DNA from: Metaclostridioides mangenotii
GTDB lineage: Bacteria; Bacillota; Clostridia; Peptostreptococcales; Peptostreptococcaceae
Assembly: GCF_018917235.1 (NCBI RefSeq)
Contig: NZ_JAHLOF010000008.1
Location: 1-64,000, forward strand
DNA: 64,000 nucleotides
Direction of reading: 5' to 3'
The number at the start of each line of letters is the position of its first letter. The first letter of the stretch is position 1. The notes under the pieces were generated by a model, which worked only from the letters and a program-made list of their open reading frames with translations, was not told the origin of the DNA and did no database searches. Made by a program: the position numbers and the translations under genes. This document shows, one piece after another, positions 24,124 to 32,119 of the stretch.

Positions 24124-24355
24124 TTTGCACCTCTTTTTCGCTTACAGCTTGTTTAATTGCATCTATTGCTTCCCTAGGATTATAAAAACTATCTGCAAAC
24201 TCCCAAGCTATATTATTAATAATTTCAGAAACCTCATAATACAGCTTCCTTTCGTGGTTCTGAAAAATCTCTATTGTAAAAAGTCTGTTATTAACGGATA
24301 TTGTTTTATAGTGTCTTACATAAGTTAACTCTATTAGTCTAGTTATCATATTCAC
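24116..24355 (-). CDS. Phage hypothetical protein
   Basis: 79 residues (MNMITRLIELTYVRHYKTISVN...), soluble, mixed fold. It overlaps both neighbouring small genes, indicating translational coupling. Not recognised. Confidence 0.5.
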   Translation of the reverse strand: MNMITRLIELTYVRHYKTISVNNRLFTIEIFQNHERKLYYEVSEIINNIAWEFADSFYNPREAIDAIKQAVSEKEVQND

Positions 24356-24470
24356 CCTCCAAAACTATCTCAGCCTTAATTATGGCTTCAAGAATGCTAT
24401 AACCTTCATCTATCCAATAATGCCTTGCTAGATCAATTAAGGCTTGTCTATCTTCTAGTTTTACTTTCAT
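24339..24470 (-). CDS. Very small phage protein
   Basis: 43 residues (MKVKLEDRQALIDLARHYWIDEGYSILEAII...). Its ATG follows directly after the stop of the Cys-rich small gene and its end overlaps the next start. Too short for a family call. Confidence 0.45.
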   Translation of the reverse strand: MKVKLEDRQALIDLARHYWIDEGYSILEAIIKAEIVLEGEYDN

Positions 24471-24629
24471 TTACTGCTCCTTTTCGTAAGGACATTCTTC
24501 TATATCCTCTTCACCCTCTAATAAAGCACAATACCAACCTTTTTTTATACATTTATATTTTTCATTGCAATCCTTACAGCATCTACTGTCATTGTTTTCA
24601 CTGCAACCGCTTTCTGTGCAAATTCTCAT
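24471..24629 (-). CDS. Small cysteine-rich phage protein
   Basis: 52 residues with nine cysteines (MRICTESGCSE...CCKDCNEKYKC...WYCALLEGEEDIEECPYEK); likely zinc-binding. Start ATG 24629 and stop TAA 24471-24473 lie next to the following start. Unknown function. Confidence 0.5.
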   Translation of the reverse strand: MRICTESGCSENNDSRCCKDCNEKYKCIKKGWYCALLEGEEDIEECPYEKEQ

Positions 24630-24663
24630 GTAATCACACCTTTCTAGAGGGGTTGTCCCCCTC

Positions 24664-25524
24664 CTATTTAAACTTTTCTCTTTGGCTCTTTCTGATTATC
24701 TCGTCCAGTTCATCAGAAGAGTATTGTGTGAATGATTCCTCAAAGTTATGGAACCCTGTCTTTTTAGATCTATAATTCGTTTCTTTACTAGTTGTTTTTC
24801 TTTCCTTCGATTTAATTTTCCCTTGCTCTCTTTCCAACTCTAGAGCTTTCAGTTGTTCATATGTAGTTATGTTGTTATCGTTCCATTGTTTAATGATCCC
24901 TTTTAGATAGCCTTGTGTTAACTTTCCACGTTCTGTACATATTTCTACTGCTCTTCTAAATAAATCTAATTCCATTTCCTTAGAAAGTTCTACAAGCCAT
25001 TGTGCAGTGATCCCATTTACTACCCCGATATTTTGTTGGTAGAGTTTACTAAATTCTCCTAAAGAGTTATCCACAGGCTCGTCCTCATTTTCTATATACA
25101 TACTTGTTATATTAGTATTGTTAATATTAGTATTGTTACTGGCTCTCACAGACCCTACCTGTGGGTTCTCACAGACCCTACCGTTGTGTCTCTCTGAACC
25201 TAGGTTCTCACAGACCCCACCTTTTGCACTCATAATATAATACAAGTTACTATTGTTTTCTTTCTTGCCTTCAACTTTTCTAGTTACCTTTTTTATCAAG
25301 GATTTATCTTCTAAACTTTTTACAGTTCGCTTTACTGTAGCAACACTACATCCTGCTTTTTTAGATATAGTAGACATACTTGGAAAACAATTACTATCTT
25401 CATTTGTGTGTCTTACTAGGACTATGTAAATCATCTTTTCATATGTAGTTAACTGCAAATTATCTATTAGTTCATTCTCAACCATAAACCAGTTCTTTTC
25501 TCTGTTGTCCTTAAGTAAATTCAA
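24664..25524 (-). CDS. Phage replication initiation protein, helix-turn-helix plus DnaD-like
   Basis: 286 residues. The N-terminal winged helix (residues 25-95, LTTYEKMIYIVLVRHTN...STISKKAGCSVATVKRTVKSLEDKSLI) is the HTH_36 type seen in phage replication proteins. The region 170-230 (ITAQWLVELSKEMELDLFRRAVEIC...GYLKGIIKQW) resembles a DnaB-like/DnaD domain for helicase loading. The tail is Lys-rich. TTG 25524 is used as start after GAGGGTGAT. It lies beside the Bet recombinase gene, as in many Firmicute phages. It is expected to melt or mark the phage origin. Confidence 0.82.
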   Translation of the reverse strand: MNLLKDNREKNWFMVENELIDNLQLTTYEKMIYIVLVRHTNEDSNCFPSMSTISKKAGCSVATVKRTVKSLEDKSLIKKVTRKVEGKKENNSNLYYIMSAKGGVCENLGSERHNGRVCENPQVGSVRASNNTNINNTNITSMYIENEDEPVDNSLGEFSKLYQQNIGVVNGITAQWLVELSKEMELDLFRRAVEICTERGKLTQGYLKGIIKQWNDNNITTYEQLKALELEREQGKIKSKERKTTSKETNYRSKKTGFHNFEESFTQYSSDELDEIIRKSQREKFK

Positions 25525-25540
25525 GGCTTATCACCCTCTT

Positions 25541-26440
25541 TTATAACTCTTTAAAACTTGCTTGTTGTTCCGTATCTTCTTTATCTTCAACCTCTGTAAA
25601 ATCAGCATCTATTATTGGATTGTCTGTTTCCTTTGGTTCATATTTGCTAAGTATATCTAGCAGCTCGTCCACTTCTTCAAACTTTAATTCTTGTAAATCA
25701 AATCCGTTGCTAATGCAAAACTCTTCTAATTTAGATGTATCTTTTTTATCATCATAACTATACAAATCTTTCATGCTTGCAAGTTTTAAAATGACTTGTT
25801 TCTGATCTGTACTTGCCTTTCCTACCTCTATTGGTTTTTGTGGTAAGTTTTTATTAACTCCCATTTCTTCCTCTTGATATAATCCTCTTAATTCTTTTGG
25901 GAATGCCTCTCTTAATGCCTGAGATTGTGCAACTTTTCTAATCATTGTTGCCCCTTTATTTGACCACATACTATTTAATTTTCCTTCTTTTGTTTTTTGA
26001 GCGTATTCTTCAAAACTTGGAACTGATCTGACTGGAAAATCTTTATCTTTTAAATAAACTTCACACCAACCACCTACAAGATCCTCACCTGGTAGCTTTA
26101 AAGCTCCTTCACGCTCTTTTAATTCACCGTTTTTGTCTATTACTACTACTCCTGCTTTCATTCCGTTAAAATTTGGATTATCATATGCTCTTTTTATAAA
26201 TACATCCTTACCAACTATAATTTGTGCTTGTTGGCTTCCGAATTTAACTAAGTATGCATCCCTTACAAAAGGATTTAAGTTTTGTGCCTTGCATAACTCT
26301 AGAAACATTAAAACTTCTTGATCTGTAGCATTCTGGCCACCTAGGTAGTTCTTTACTGTCTCCTTTGTTAATCTTTGTCCACCTTCAAGAGTGAACTCTG
26401 CTAATGATAAAGCATTATTTTTTGTTAATTGATTGCTCAT
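25541..26440 (-). CDS. bet: Phage single-strand annealing protein, Bet/RecT family
   Basis: 299 residues. Residues 25-200 carry the Bet pattern: TVKNYLGGQNATDQEVLMFLELCKAQ, LNPFVRDAYLVKFG, QIIVGKDVFIKRAYDNP, GWCEVYLKDKD and MIRKVAQSQALREAFP. The C-terminus is acidic, typical of proteins that contact single-strand-binding protein. It pairs complementary strands during phage recombination and replication restart. No partner exonuclease gene is recognisable next to it. A GGAGGGGG site precedes ATG 26440. Confidence 0.9.
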   Translation of the reverse strand: MSNQLTKNNALSLAEFTLEGGQRLTKETVKNYLGGQNATDQEVLMFLELCKAQNLNPFVRDAYLVKFGSQQAQIIVGKDVFIKRAYDNPNFNGMKAGVVVIDKNGELKEREGALKLPGEDLVGGWCEVYLKDKDFPVRSVPSFEEYAQKTKEGKLNSMWSNKGATMIRKVAQSQALREAFPKELRGLYQEEEMGVNKNLPQKPIEVGKASTDQKQVILKLASMKDLYSYDDKKDTSKLEEFCISNGFDLQELKFEEVDELLDILSKYEPKETDNPIIDADFTEVEDKEDTEQQASFKEL

Positions 26441-26693
26441 TCTTTGCCCCCTCCAATTCTTCTATTAAGTACTTAAAACAACTTGTATATCCATCTATGT
26501 AACTTCCGTAATAATCTTTGTTTTCTATATCTTTTAAATGTTCTCTTAGTTCTTCAATTGTCCGATTTTCTTCATACTTTTTAATAAAAGAATCAAGTGC
26601 TTTGCAACAGCCTTGTCTATATTCCTCTTCGACTCCTTCACATTTGAAAAACCTTGCTTCTAATAATCTATTTTCTAATTTTTTCATATGCAT
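26415..26693 (-). CDS. Phage hypothetical helical protein
   Basis: About 92 residues, helical and charged (ENRLLEARFFKCEGVEEEYRQGCCKALDSFIKKYEE). It overlaps the start of bet at one end and the end of the XRE gene at the other. Translation may begin at the third codon (ATG) instead. Unknown function. Confidence 0.55.
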   Translation of the reverse strand: MHMKKLENRLLEARFFKCEGVEEEYRQGCCKALDSFIKKYEENRTIEELREHLKDIENKDYYGSYIDGYTSCFKYLIEELEGAKNEQSINKK

Positions 26694-26892
26694 CTATATC
26701 ACACACCAATTCATCTACTGATACTTCGAAAGCATCAGCTATCTTTTTAACTATTTTTATAGTTGGGTTCGTATTTTCGTTTCTGATTATTCTATATAAG
26801 TTACTTGGATCTGTTTCTATTTTTTCTGCTAATATGTATGCTTTCATATTCTTATCGAATAATAATTGGTTTATCTTGTCTCCTATTGTCAT
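26668..26892 (-). CDS. XRE-family DNA-binding protein
   Basis: 74 residues consisting of one helix-turn-helix domain (IGDKINQLLFDKNMKAYILAEKIETDPSNLYRIIRN...PTIKIVKKIADAFEVSVDEL). It is transcribed away from the plus-strand membrane-protein gene at 26963. An inverted repeat TTGGTAT/ATACCAA (26904-26910 and 26934-26940) lies in the shared spacer and is a candidate operator. It may regulate that moron or the distal part of the early operon. Confidence 0.75.
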   Translation of the reverse strand: MTIGDKINQLLFDKNMKAYILAEKIETDPSNLYRIIRNENTNPTIKIVKKIADAFEVSVDELVCDIDAYEKIRK

Positions 26893-26903
26893 AATTTTCC
26901 TCC

Positions 26904-26940
26904 TTGGTATGATATAATTTATTTATGGCTTAAATACCAA
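26904..26940. promoter_or_regulatory. Inverted repeat in divergent promoter region
   Basis: TTGGTAT and ATACCAA arms separated by 23 bases flank a TATAAT (26913-26918) between the XRE gene and the membrane-protein gene. Such spacing fits two half-sites for a small helix-turn-helix protein. Confidence 0.4.
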
Positions 26941-26962
26941 AATTATTTTAAGGTGGTGCATA

Positions 26963-27499
26963 ATGAAAAACTGGGAACAAATTTTATCTATAATGCTTAA
27001 TCCAGTTATGGTACTAACTGTCGGAATTTTAACTATACTATTTAATAGTAAATCTAATAGAAAATCTACTTCTTTTATAAAATTGGAAAAAGTGTACCAT
27101 CCCTTGTTTTTAGAAATTGAACCATATCTTTTTAAGAATATCTCCCCTGAATTTACAAATGATTTTATTGAAAAATATAATGAAATATATGAAAAAAATT
27201 CATTATATGTTGATATAAATTTGCATTATGATCTTCAAGAATTTCAATACTTTTTACGTATCGGTTCTGAGGAATGGTGCAATAAATATTGGTTCAAAAT
27301 ATGCAACAATATCAATAACAATTATGATAAGTTATGTAAAACTACTGATTTGCCTATCAGAAGTATCTTATATAGATTAAACAAGCAACAATATAGAACG
27401 AAACTGGAGATGTTCATTATGTTTTTAAGAGCAAGAAATGCACATGTTTTTGCATTAGTGTACTTAGCTGCTTTACTGATTGCCTATTTATATCTCTAA
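26963..27499 (+). CDS. Membrane-anchored phage moron of unknown function
   Basis: 178 residues, the only plus-strand gene within the minus-strand early operon. Transmembrane segments lie at both ends (residues about 9-27, LSIMLNPVMVLTVGILTILF, and 160-178, VFALVYLAALLIAYLYL), with a soluble, aromatic-rich helical domain between (LEIEPYLFKNISPEF...WCNKYWFKICNNINNNYDKL). It has its own GGTGG ribosome site. Placement and design suit a lysogenic-conversion gene such as superinfection exclusion or phage defence, but no family is recognised and this is inference. A small two-span gene converges on its 3' end. Confidence 0.7.
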   Translation: MKNWEQILSIMLNPVMVLTVGILTILFNSKSNRKSTSFIKLEKVYHPLFLEIEPYLFKNISPEFTNDFIEKYNEIYEKNSLYVDINLHYDLQEFQYFLRIGSEEWCNKYWFKICNNINNNYDKLCKTTDLPIRSILYRLNKQQYRTKLEMFIMFLRARNAHVFALVYLAALLIAYLYL

Positions 27500-27637
27500 A
27501 ATATATCTAATAACAGCAACAAAAATAGTGATTAATCCAACATAGATTACTTTTTTTCTATCTTCAAAGTGAACAATAGGAACGATGAGAACCATAAATG
27601 TGGTTACTATCAATATCCATGAAATAATGTAATTCAT
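27488..27637 (-). CDS. Small two-span membrane protein
   Basis: 49 residues: MNYIISWILIVTTFMVLIV, a short charged loop (HFEDRKKV), then IYVGLITIFVAVIRYI. ATG 27637 follows GGAGATT. Its last codons overlap the end of the convergent moron gene by 12 bases. It could be a small phage membrane effector; unknown. Confidence 0.5.
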   Translation of the reverse strand: MNYIISWILIVTTFMVLIVPIVHFEDRKKVIYVGLITIFVAVIRYILEI

Positions 27638-27703
27638 TTTTTTAATCTCCTATGGTATAATTTAAATACATTTATAATCAATAGTAGCCATTGCCGTGGC
27701 TAT

Positions 27704-27952
27704 CTAGCAATATTGAACTGGTATGGGTATCTCTCGTTCCAGTTCTTCTTGCTCTATTAACATTTCTATTTTTTCTGTATACTTCTCTATTTCTTTATAA
27801 TCTGAGTAAGCCTTATTTACTATTTCCTCAGCTTCATCTGTTGTCAATCTTCTATTATTTCTAACCTTGTATTTGATGCTTAAATACTTAAGATATTCTT
27901 GTTTTCTTAGTTCTGATATTCTACTTAATTTCATTTGTAAAGCTTCATCCAT
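27704..27952 (-). CDS. Phage coiled-coil protein
   Basis: 82 residues, strongly helical and charged throughout (KLSRISELRKQEYLKYLSIKYKV...EKIEMLIEQEELERE). AAGGAG precedes ATG 27952 and the start directly follows the stop of the 40-residue gene. No family assigned. Confidence 0.55.
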   Translation of the reverse strand: MDEALQMKLSRISELRKQEYLKYLSIKYKVRNNRRLTTDEAEEIVNKAYSDYKEIEKYTEKIEMLIEQEELEREIPIPVQYC

Positions 27953-27953
27953 T

Positions 27954-28076
27954 CTATATCCACTCCTTTAATTCAGATTTAGCGTTTTCTATTACATTTA
28001 CACAGTCTACGTAGTGCTTTAGAGACGGTCTTTCTTTGTGTTTGATACAACCTATTAAATAAGATATAAAGTTCAT
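27954..28076 (-). CDS. Very small phage protein
   Basis: 40 residues (MNFISYLIGCIKHKERPSLKHYVDCVNVIENAK...) between ATG 28076, with a GGAGGTAAT site, and TAG 27954-27956. Tightly packed in the operon. Unknown. Confidence 0.5.
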   Translation of the reverse strand: MNFISYLIGCIKHKERPSLKHYVDCVNVIENAKSELKEWI

Positions 28077-28100
28077 TTTATTACCTCCTATTTGTCTAAT

Positions 28101-28265
28101 TTATTTGTTTTCCAATTCCAAAATCCTATGATGTTGTTGACTATTAACCTCTTCTAGATCTGAGATTCTATCGTATAGATGATTAACGTTATAAGTAGCT
28201 AATGCTCCAATTGCTAAACTTGATAAAATTAGAACCCCTGCTATAATTTTTGATAATTTATTCAT
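28101..28265 (-). CDS. Small anchored phage protein
   Basis: 54 residues: an N-terminal membrane anchor or uncleaved signal (KIIAGVLILSSLAIGALA) followed by a coiled coil (YDRISDLEEVNSQQHHRILELENK). GGAGGTAATTA precedes ATG 28265. Unknown function. Confidence 0.5.
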   Translation of the reverse strand: MNKLSKIIAGVLILSSLAIGALATYNVNHLYDRISDLEEVNSQQHHRILELENK

Positions 28266-28280
28266 TTAATTACCTCCTGC

Positions 28281-28577
28281 TTATTGAAATTTACCGCCAG
28301 TTTTTCTAAACCAATTTTTAAATGACACCTTATCAATTCTATAATCTCTACCTACTCTTAAAACATCAAAGGCTCCAGTAGCTTCAGCTTTCTTTGCCAT
28401 GTCTCTAGCCTTACCTTGCTTAATACAAAGCCATTCACAAAAGCCTTTGATGTCTACAAACTCGCAATCCAATCCTTTCTCATTTTTGAATATGTTTATT
28501 ACGTCAGCTGCTTCGTCTCTTGTAAATAACTCTTCCACTATCTCCCTTGTTGAAAACTTTCTAAGTAAACTTTTCAT
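28281..28577 (-). CDS. Excisionase-like DNA-binding phage protein
   Basis: 98 residues. The C-terminal part (ARDMAKKAEATGAFDVLRVGRDYRIDKVSFKNWFRK) follows the excisionase/MerR-like winged-helix pattern, where a Val-Gly-Arg-x-Tyr-Arg-Ile strand precedes a recognition helix. It lies next to the antirepressor. It may direct integrase toward excision or act as an early regulator. Confidence 0.65.
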   Translation of the reverse strand: MKSLLRKFSTREIVEELFTRDEAADVINIFKNEKGLDCEFVDIKGFCEWLCIKQGKARDMAKKAEATGAFDVLRVGRDYRIDKVSFKNWFRKTGGKFQ

Positions 28578-28607
28578 ATTAATCCCCTCCTGCCCTTATA
28601 ATAATTC

Positions 28608-29357
28608 CTAGTTAACCATCTTAAATTCTATTTGATTATTCATTTCTTTTATTTCTAACATCAGATTAGTTCCTGGTGTCCATCCTTGTATGTAATTAAT
28701 TGCTTCTTCATATCTTTTTACAGATAGGTTTTTATAGCTGTTAACTTTGAAATAACCTTTTAGATCTCTATGTAGTGCGCTATATGCTTTCTTGCTTAAT
28801 TTCTTATATGCAGGTGAATTATAGCCACCTAAACTATGTACCGCTTTCGCACTAATCTCTGATCTGATATTCTCGGCTAGTTCATAATTGATAGTCATTT
28901 TATTTTCTAAATTAGTAACTTTTTCAGTTAGAACTTCTTGTCCTTTTTCTAGCTCCTGATGTTTTTTATCCATCATGAATATTGCTTGTAATTCTTTTGA
29001 TAAGTTCATATATGGGTTTTCTTTTACTCTGAAATATGTTTCCTCTAAATTGTCAAACTGTTCCCATGCTTTATCTGTGTCTAAAATTTTACAATGTCTG
29101 TTTGCTCCTCTTTCTGTCCAAAGATACAAACTAGAAGCAAATTTATTTACAGGTAACCCACTTTCAGTAGACAAGCTCTTAAATTGTTTCAGTTCCTCGC
29201 CTTGAAGAAAATAATAATGCTTATCTTCTTCGAAATTCTTTTCATTTCTTTTAAAGTTCATTTGAATATTCTTAACATCTGTTCCGTATACTTCAGCTAA
29301 TAACTCTGTAGTTATTACATTTTGATTTTTAAATTTAATTGGTATTAAATTATTCAT
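28608..29357 (-). CDS. Phage antirepressor, ORF6N and ORF6C domains
   Basis: 249 residues. The N-terminal ORF6N domain reads IPIKFKNQNVITTELLAEVYGTDVKNIQMNFKRN, KHYYFLQGEELKQFK and SLYLWTERGANRHCKIL. A coiled-coil middle follows, then an ORF6C-like C-terminus (YKKLSKKAYSALHRDLKGYFKVNSYKNL). Such proteins bind DNA or the CI repressor and promote the lytic switch. It is the second gene of the minus-strand early operon, just after the Cro-like gene. Confidence 0.87.
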   Translation of the reverse strand: MNNLIPIKFKNQNVITTELLAEVYGTDVKNIQMNFKRNEKNFEEDKHYYFLQGEELKQFKSLSTESGLPVNKFASSLYLWTERGANRHCKILDTDKAWEQFDNLEETYFRVKENPYMNLSKELQAIFMMDKKHQELEKGQEVLTEKVTNLENKMTINYELAENIRSEISAKAVHSLGGYNSPAYKKLSKKAYSALHRDLKGYFKVNSYKNLSVKRYEEAINYIQGWTPGTNLMLEIKEMNNQIEFKMVN

Positions 29358-29373
29358 GTATTAAATCTCATTT

Positions 29374-29583
29374 CTAATTAACTTCACTATTAGTGCATTT
29401 TTTAAAGAAAATATTAATATCTTTATCAGGAAATTCTCTCTTAAATTTCTCTAAAAAACCACGTCCAGGTCTTTTAAATTCACCCTCTACTTTTGAATAG
29501 TAAGACTCTGATATACCCATTTTTATAGCCATTTCTTTCTGAGTTAAATTCAAACTCAATCTAAAATCTATTAAATCCTTCAA
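29374..29583 (-). CDS. Cro-like XRE regulator
   Basis: 69 residues, a single helix-turn-helix domain (FRLSLNLTQKEMAIKMGISESYYSKVEGEFKRP). It is divergent from the CI-like gene and first in the early operon, the Cro position. Operators of the TCACTnATnGTGA type occupy the intergenic region. Confidence 0.8.
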   Translation of the reverse strand: MKDLIDFRLSLNLTQKEMAIKMGISESYYSKVEGEFKRPGRGFLEKFKREFPDKDINIFFKKCTNSEVN

Positions 29584-29596
29584 ATTATCATCTCCT

Positions 29597-29709
29597 TCAC
29601 TTATCGTGATAAATACATAATATCACTATCAGTGATTTTCGTCAATACTTTTTATCTCTTTTAGTGATTTTTAATTAAAAACACTTTCTAATTTTCACTT
29701 ATAGTGATA
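29597..29709. promoter_or_regulatory. Lysogeny switch with three palindromic operators
   Basis: Three 13-base palindromes lie between the divergent cro-like and cI-like genes: TCACTTATCGTGA (29597-29609), TCACTATCAGTGA (29623-29635) and TCACTTATAGTGA (29695-29707). A half-site (AGTGAT) lies near 29663. A TATAAT for the rightward promoter is at 29719-29724. The three-operator layout is that of a lambda-type switch. Confidence 0.75.
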
Positions 29710-29743
29710 CAATTTAGCTATAATTTAACAAGGAGTGATTATT

Positions 29744-30157
29744 TTGTTTTCAAAGAGAGTAAAAGAATTAAGGAAGAAAGCAGATTTAACACAGTCTGAT
29801 TTAGCTAAAAAAATAAATAGCTCTACTAGTAAAGTAGCAATGTGGGAAACGGAAAAAAGAGATCCTACAAATGAAGATTTAATGGTACTATCGAAATTAT
29901 TTAATGTAAGCACTGATTATCTTTTAGGAGTCACTGATAATTCAAGCTTAACTACTAAAGATGAAAAAAGCATACAAAAAGACTTGAAAAAAATAATGGA
30001 AGAATTTAAATCTGGACAAGATGGACCCGCTTTTTATAATGGTGAGGAATTAGACGAGGAAGAACTATATCTAATAGAACAAGCAATGGAAATAGCTCTT
30101 AAAACCGCTAAAATAAAAAATAAAGAAAAATATACACCAAAGAAATATAAAAAATAA
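29744..30157 (+). CDS. CI-like phage repressor, XRE family
   Basis: About 137 residues. The N-terminal helix-turn-helix (KRVKELRKKADLTQSDLAKKINSSTSKVAMWETEKRDP) is followed by a helical, acidic C-terminus without a LexA-type protease domain. That is typical of repressors cleaved by a separate ImmA peptidase, which is encoded next. TTG 29744 is preferred as start because AAGGAG overlaps the GTG at 29735 and is spaced 8 bases from the TTG. It maintains lysogeny by binding the TCACT-type operators. Confidence 0.85.
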   Translation: MFSKRVKELRKKADLTQSDLAKKINSSTSKVAMWETEKRDPTNEDLMVLSKLFNVSTDYLLGVTDNSSLTTKDEKSIQKDLKKIMEEFKSGQDGPAFYNGEELDEEELYLIEQAMEIALKTAKIKNKEKYTPKKYKK

Positions 30158-30171
30158 CAGAGGGTGAGTGT

Positions 30172-30615
30172 GTGAGAAATAATATAAAAGTTCTTGTTAA
30201 TCATTTAATAGATAAATTTAATACCAACGATCCTTTCTCATTAAGTGAACATTTAAATATAAATATTATATACACAGATTTGAAAAACATTTGGGGAATG
30301 TATCGTTACATAAAAAGGAATAGTTTTATATTTATTAATAATAATATAAGCGATATTGAAAAAAGATTTGTTCTAAGCCATGAATTAGGTCATGCAATAT
30401 TGCATACTAAAAACAACTGTTTCTATTTGAAACACAATACTTTCATGAAAGTATCAACCTTTGAGAATGAGGCAAACGAATTCGCTGCGGAATTATTAAT
30501 TACTAATGAAGATATAAAAGAAGCAATCGATAAGCAATTTTCAATTGAACAAATGGCTTGTTATTTTGAAGTTCCTTTAGAACTTGTAGAATTTAAATTT
30601 AATCATAAAATATAG
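30172..30615 (+). CDS. ImmA/IrrE family metallopeptidase
   Basis: 147 residues with the zinc motif HELGHAIL (residues 70-77) and a downstream glutamate in FENEANEFAAELL. ImmA proteins cleave the cognate repressor during induction (as in ICEBs1) and suit the preceding protease-less CI. GTG 30172 is the start, 14 bases after the repressor stop. Confidence 0.88.
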   Translation: MRNNIKVLVNHLIDKFNTNDPFSLSEHLNINIIYTDLKNIWGMYRYIKRNSFIFINNNISDIEKRFVLSHELGHAILHTKNNCFYLKHNTFMKVSTFENEANEFAAELLITNEDIKEAIDKQFSIEQMACYFEVPLELVEFKFNHKI

Positions 30616-30624
30616 GAGGTTAAT

Positions 30625-30837
30625 ATGACAAAAGAAGAAATTATAGAATTGATTAAAAGAGATGAACTTAAACTACCTGGTTTTAATACTAAAAATGAGG
30701 CAATAGATTCTATCAGTAAATTAGAAGTTGGACTTACATTGGTACCTCTTTTTGCAGGAGATATAACCAAAGAAAATTTTGATAATCTTGTTAAGGAATA
30801 TCCGACGATTGATATAACTGAATATAATAAACACTAA
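30625..30837 (+). CDS. Small phage protein of the lysogeny operon
   Basis: 70 residues (MTKEEIIELIKRDELKLPGFNTKNEAI...YPTIDITEYNKH), soluble. AGGAGG lies 7 bases before ATG 30625. It lies between immA and int. Unknown function; the proximity suggests a role in repressor control or integration. Confidence 0.6.
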   Translation: MTKEEIIELIKRDELKLPGFNTKNEAIDSISKLEVGLTLVPLFAGDITKENFDNLVKEYPTIDITEYNKH

Positions 30838-30908
30838 ATCTAGAGTAGCATAAACTACTCTTTTATATATAAATTTAAACAAACATACATTCTGCAAAGG
30901 AGGAAAAT

Positions 30909-32036
30909 ATGAACATAAAATCAGCTTTTATAAGAAAAAGAGGTCAAAGATATTGTGTAATGATTGAGTATTTAGATTATGATACAGGTAAGTTAAAACA
31001 AAAAACTGAGGATTCTTTTAATTCGAAGAAGGACGCAGAAAAACATTTAATAGAAGTTAAATACCGCATAAATAATAATAAATTTATGAAGCCAACGGAA
31101 TTAACTTTAGTTGATAGATGTAAATTATATGTAAAGGAAATTGAGAAAAAAGCATCTCCAAACACATTGGATAACTATAACAATTGTATTAAGAATCATA
31201 TTGCGCCTTTTTTTAATAATGTAAACTTAATGGATGTTAACCCCACTATGTTACAATCGTATATTAATAAAGCCTATGATAATTATTGCGAAAGTACTGC
31301 AAATCTAAATACACGTTTTCTTAAGATTGTTTTAAAGGAATGTTACAGACTTAGAGAGATTCCAGAAAACATATGCGACTTTGTAAAAACTCCAACAATT
31401 ATAGAGCAAAAAGAAAATGAAATTAATCCATATGATAGAAGCGAAGTTAAGCTCTTAATTGAAAAGATAAAAGGACATTTTCTTGAGGTTCCTATTTTAT
31501 TAATGCTTACACTTGGATTACGTAAAACCGAAGCAACCGGATTAACTTGGGATTGTGTTGATTTTGAAAATAAAAAAATAAGCATAGAAAATATTCTATA
31601 CTATAGAAATAAAGAAGGATTTAGTTTAAAGAAACCTAAGACAAAATCTTCAAAACGTACATTAACAGCACCGCCAGAATTAATGGATAGACTTAAAACC
31701 GAAAGAATCAGACAAAACGAATTGAAATTGAAAGGCATACTGACTAATAAATTAAATTTAGTTTGTTTAAATACAAAGTTAAACCCCATTTACCCAAGGA
31801 ACGTAAATAAAAACTTTGATAATTTCTGTAAAACAAATAACTTAAGAAGAATTAAAATTCATGATCTTAGACATACAAATGCAACTTTGCTAGTATCTTC
31901 TGGTACTGATTTCAAAACTATCTCTGAAAGATTAGGTCATGCAGATATAAGTATTACATTAAATAGATACTCTCATGTTCTAGAGGATATGGATAAAAAT
32001 GCAAGTGAAAATATAGGAAATATATTATTTAAATAA
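30909..32036 (+). CDS. int: Phage tyrosine integrase
   Basis: 375 residues. An N-terminal arm-site-binding domain (IRKRGQRYCVMIEYLDYDTGKLKQK) is followed by a SAM-like core-binding domain (70-165) and the catalytic domain. The catalytic residues are visible: R205 in LGLRKTEATGL, H318 and R321 in HDLRHTNATLL, H344 in LGHADISI and the nucleophile Y354 in NRYSHV. AAAGGAGG precedes ATG 30909. It is the last gene of the plus-strand lysogeny operon; TGTCAGTT repeats follow its stop. Confidence 0.95.
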   Translation: MNIKSAFIRKRGQRYCVMIEYLDYDTGKLKQKTEDSFNSKKDAEKHLIEVKYRINNNKFMKPTELTLVDRCKLYVKEIEKKASPNTLDNYNNCIKNHIAPFFNNVNLMDVNPTMLQSYINKAYDNYCESTANLNTRFLKIVLKECYRLREIPENICDFVKTPTIIEQKENEINPYDRSEVKLLIEKIKGHFLEVPILLMLTLGLRKTEATGLTWDCVDFENKKISIENILYYRNKEGFSLKKPKTKSSKRTLTAPPELMDRLKTERIRQNELKLKGILTNKLNLVCLNTKLNPIYPRNVNKNFDNFCKTNNLRRIKIHDLRHTNATLLVSSGTDFKTISERLGHADISITLNRYSHVLEDMDKNASENIGNILFK

Positions 32037-32076
32037 AATGTCAGTTAAATGTCAGTTTTTTTGTAAAATGTCAGTT
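32036..32076. repeat. Three TGTCAGTT direct repeats next to int, probable arm-type integrase sites
   Basis: AAATGTCAGTT occurs at 32036-32046, 32047-32057 (back to back) and 32066-32076. Direct repeats of this kind at the end of int are the usual arm-type binding sites of the attachment region. The core crossover site probably lies between 32080 and 32120; the partner copy was not found. Confidence 0.6.
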
Positions 32077-32119
32077 GAAATCAAGTTCACTATAAGATAC
32101 AAAAACACGTAAAATCCAC

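Larger units (their letters stand above)
20037..32080. mobile_element. Prophage remnant, early and lysogeny region only
   Basis: A tyrosine integrase, ImmA-type peptidase, CI-like repressor, Cro-like regulator, ORF6N antirepressor, excisionase-like protein, Bet recombinase, DnaD-like replication protein, a dozen small ORFs and two ArpU/sigma-like late regulators follow in the standard order of a Firmicute temperate siphophage or myophage. Terminase, portal, capsid, tail and lysis genes are absent before the host-like M20 gene. The right end abuts a truncated prepilin peptidase gene. The left limit is approximate. It may once have been continuous with the holin/endolysin remnant at 8.7-9.5 kb, which lies on the correct strand. 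Confidence 0.8.
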
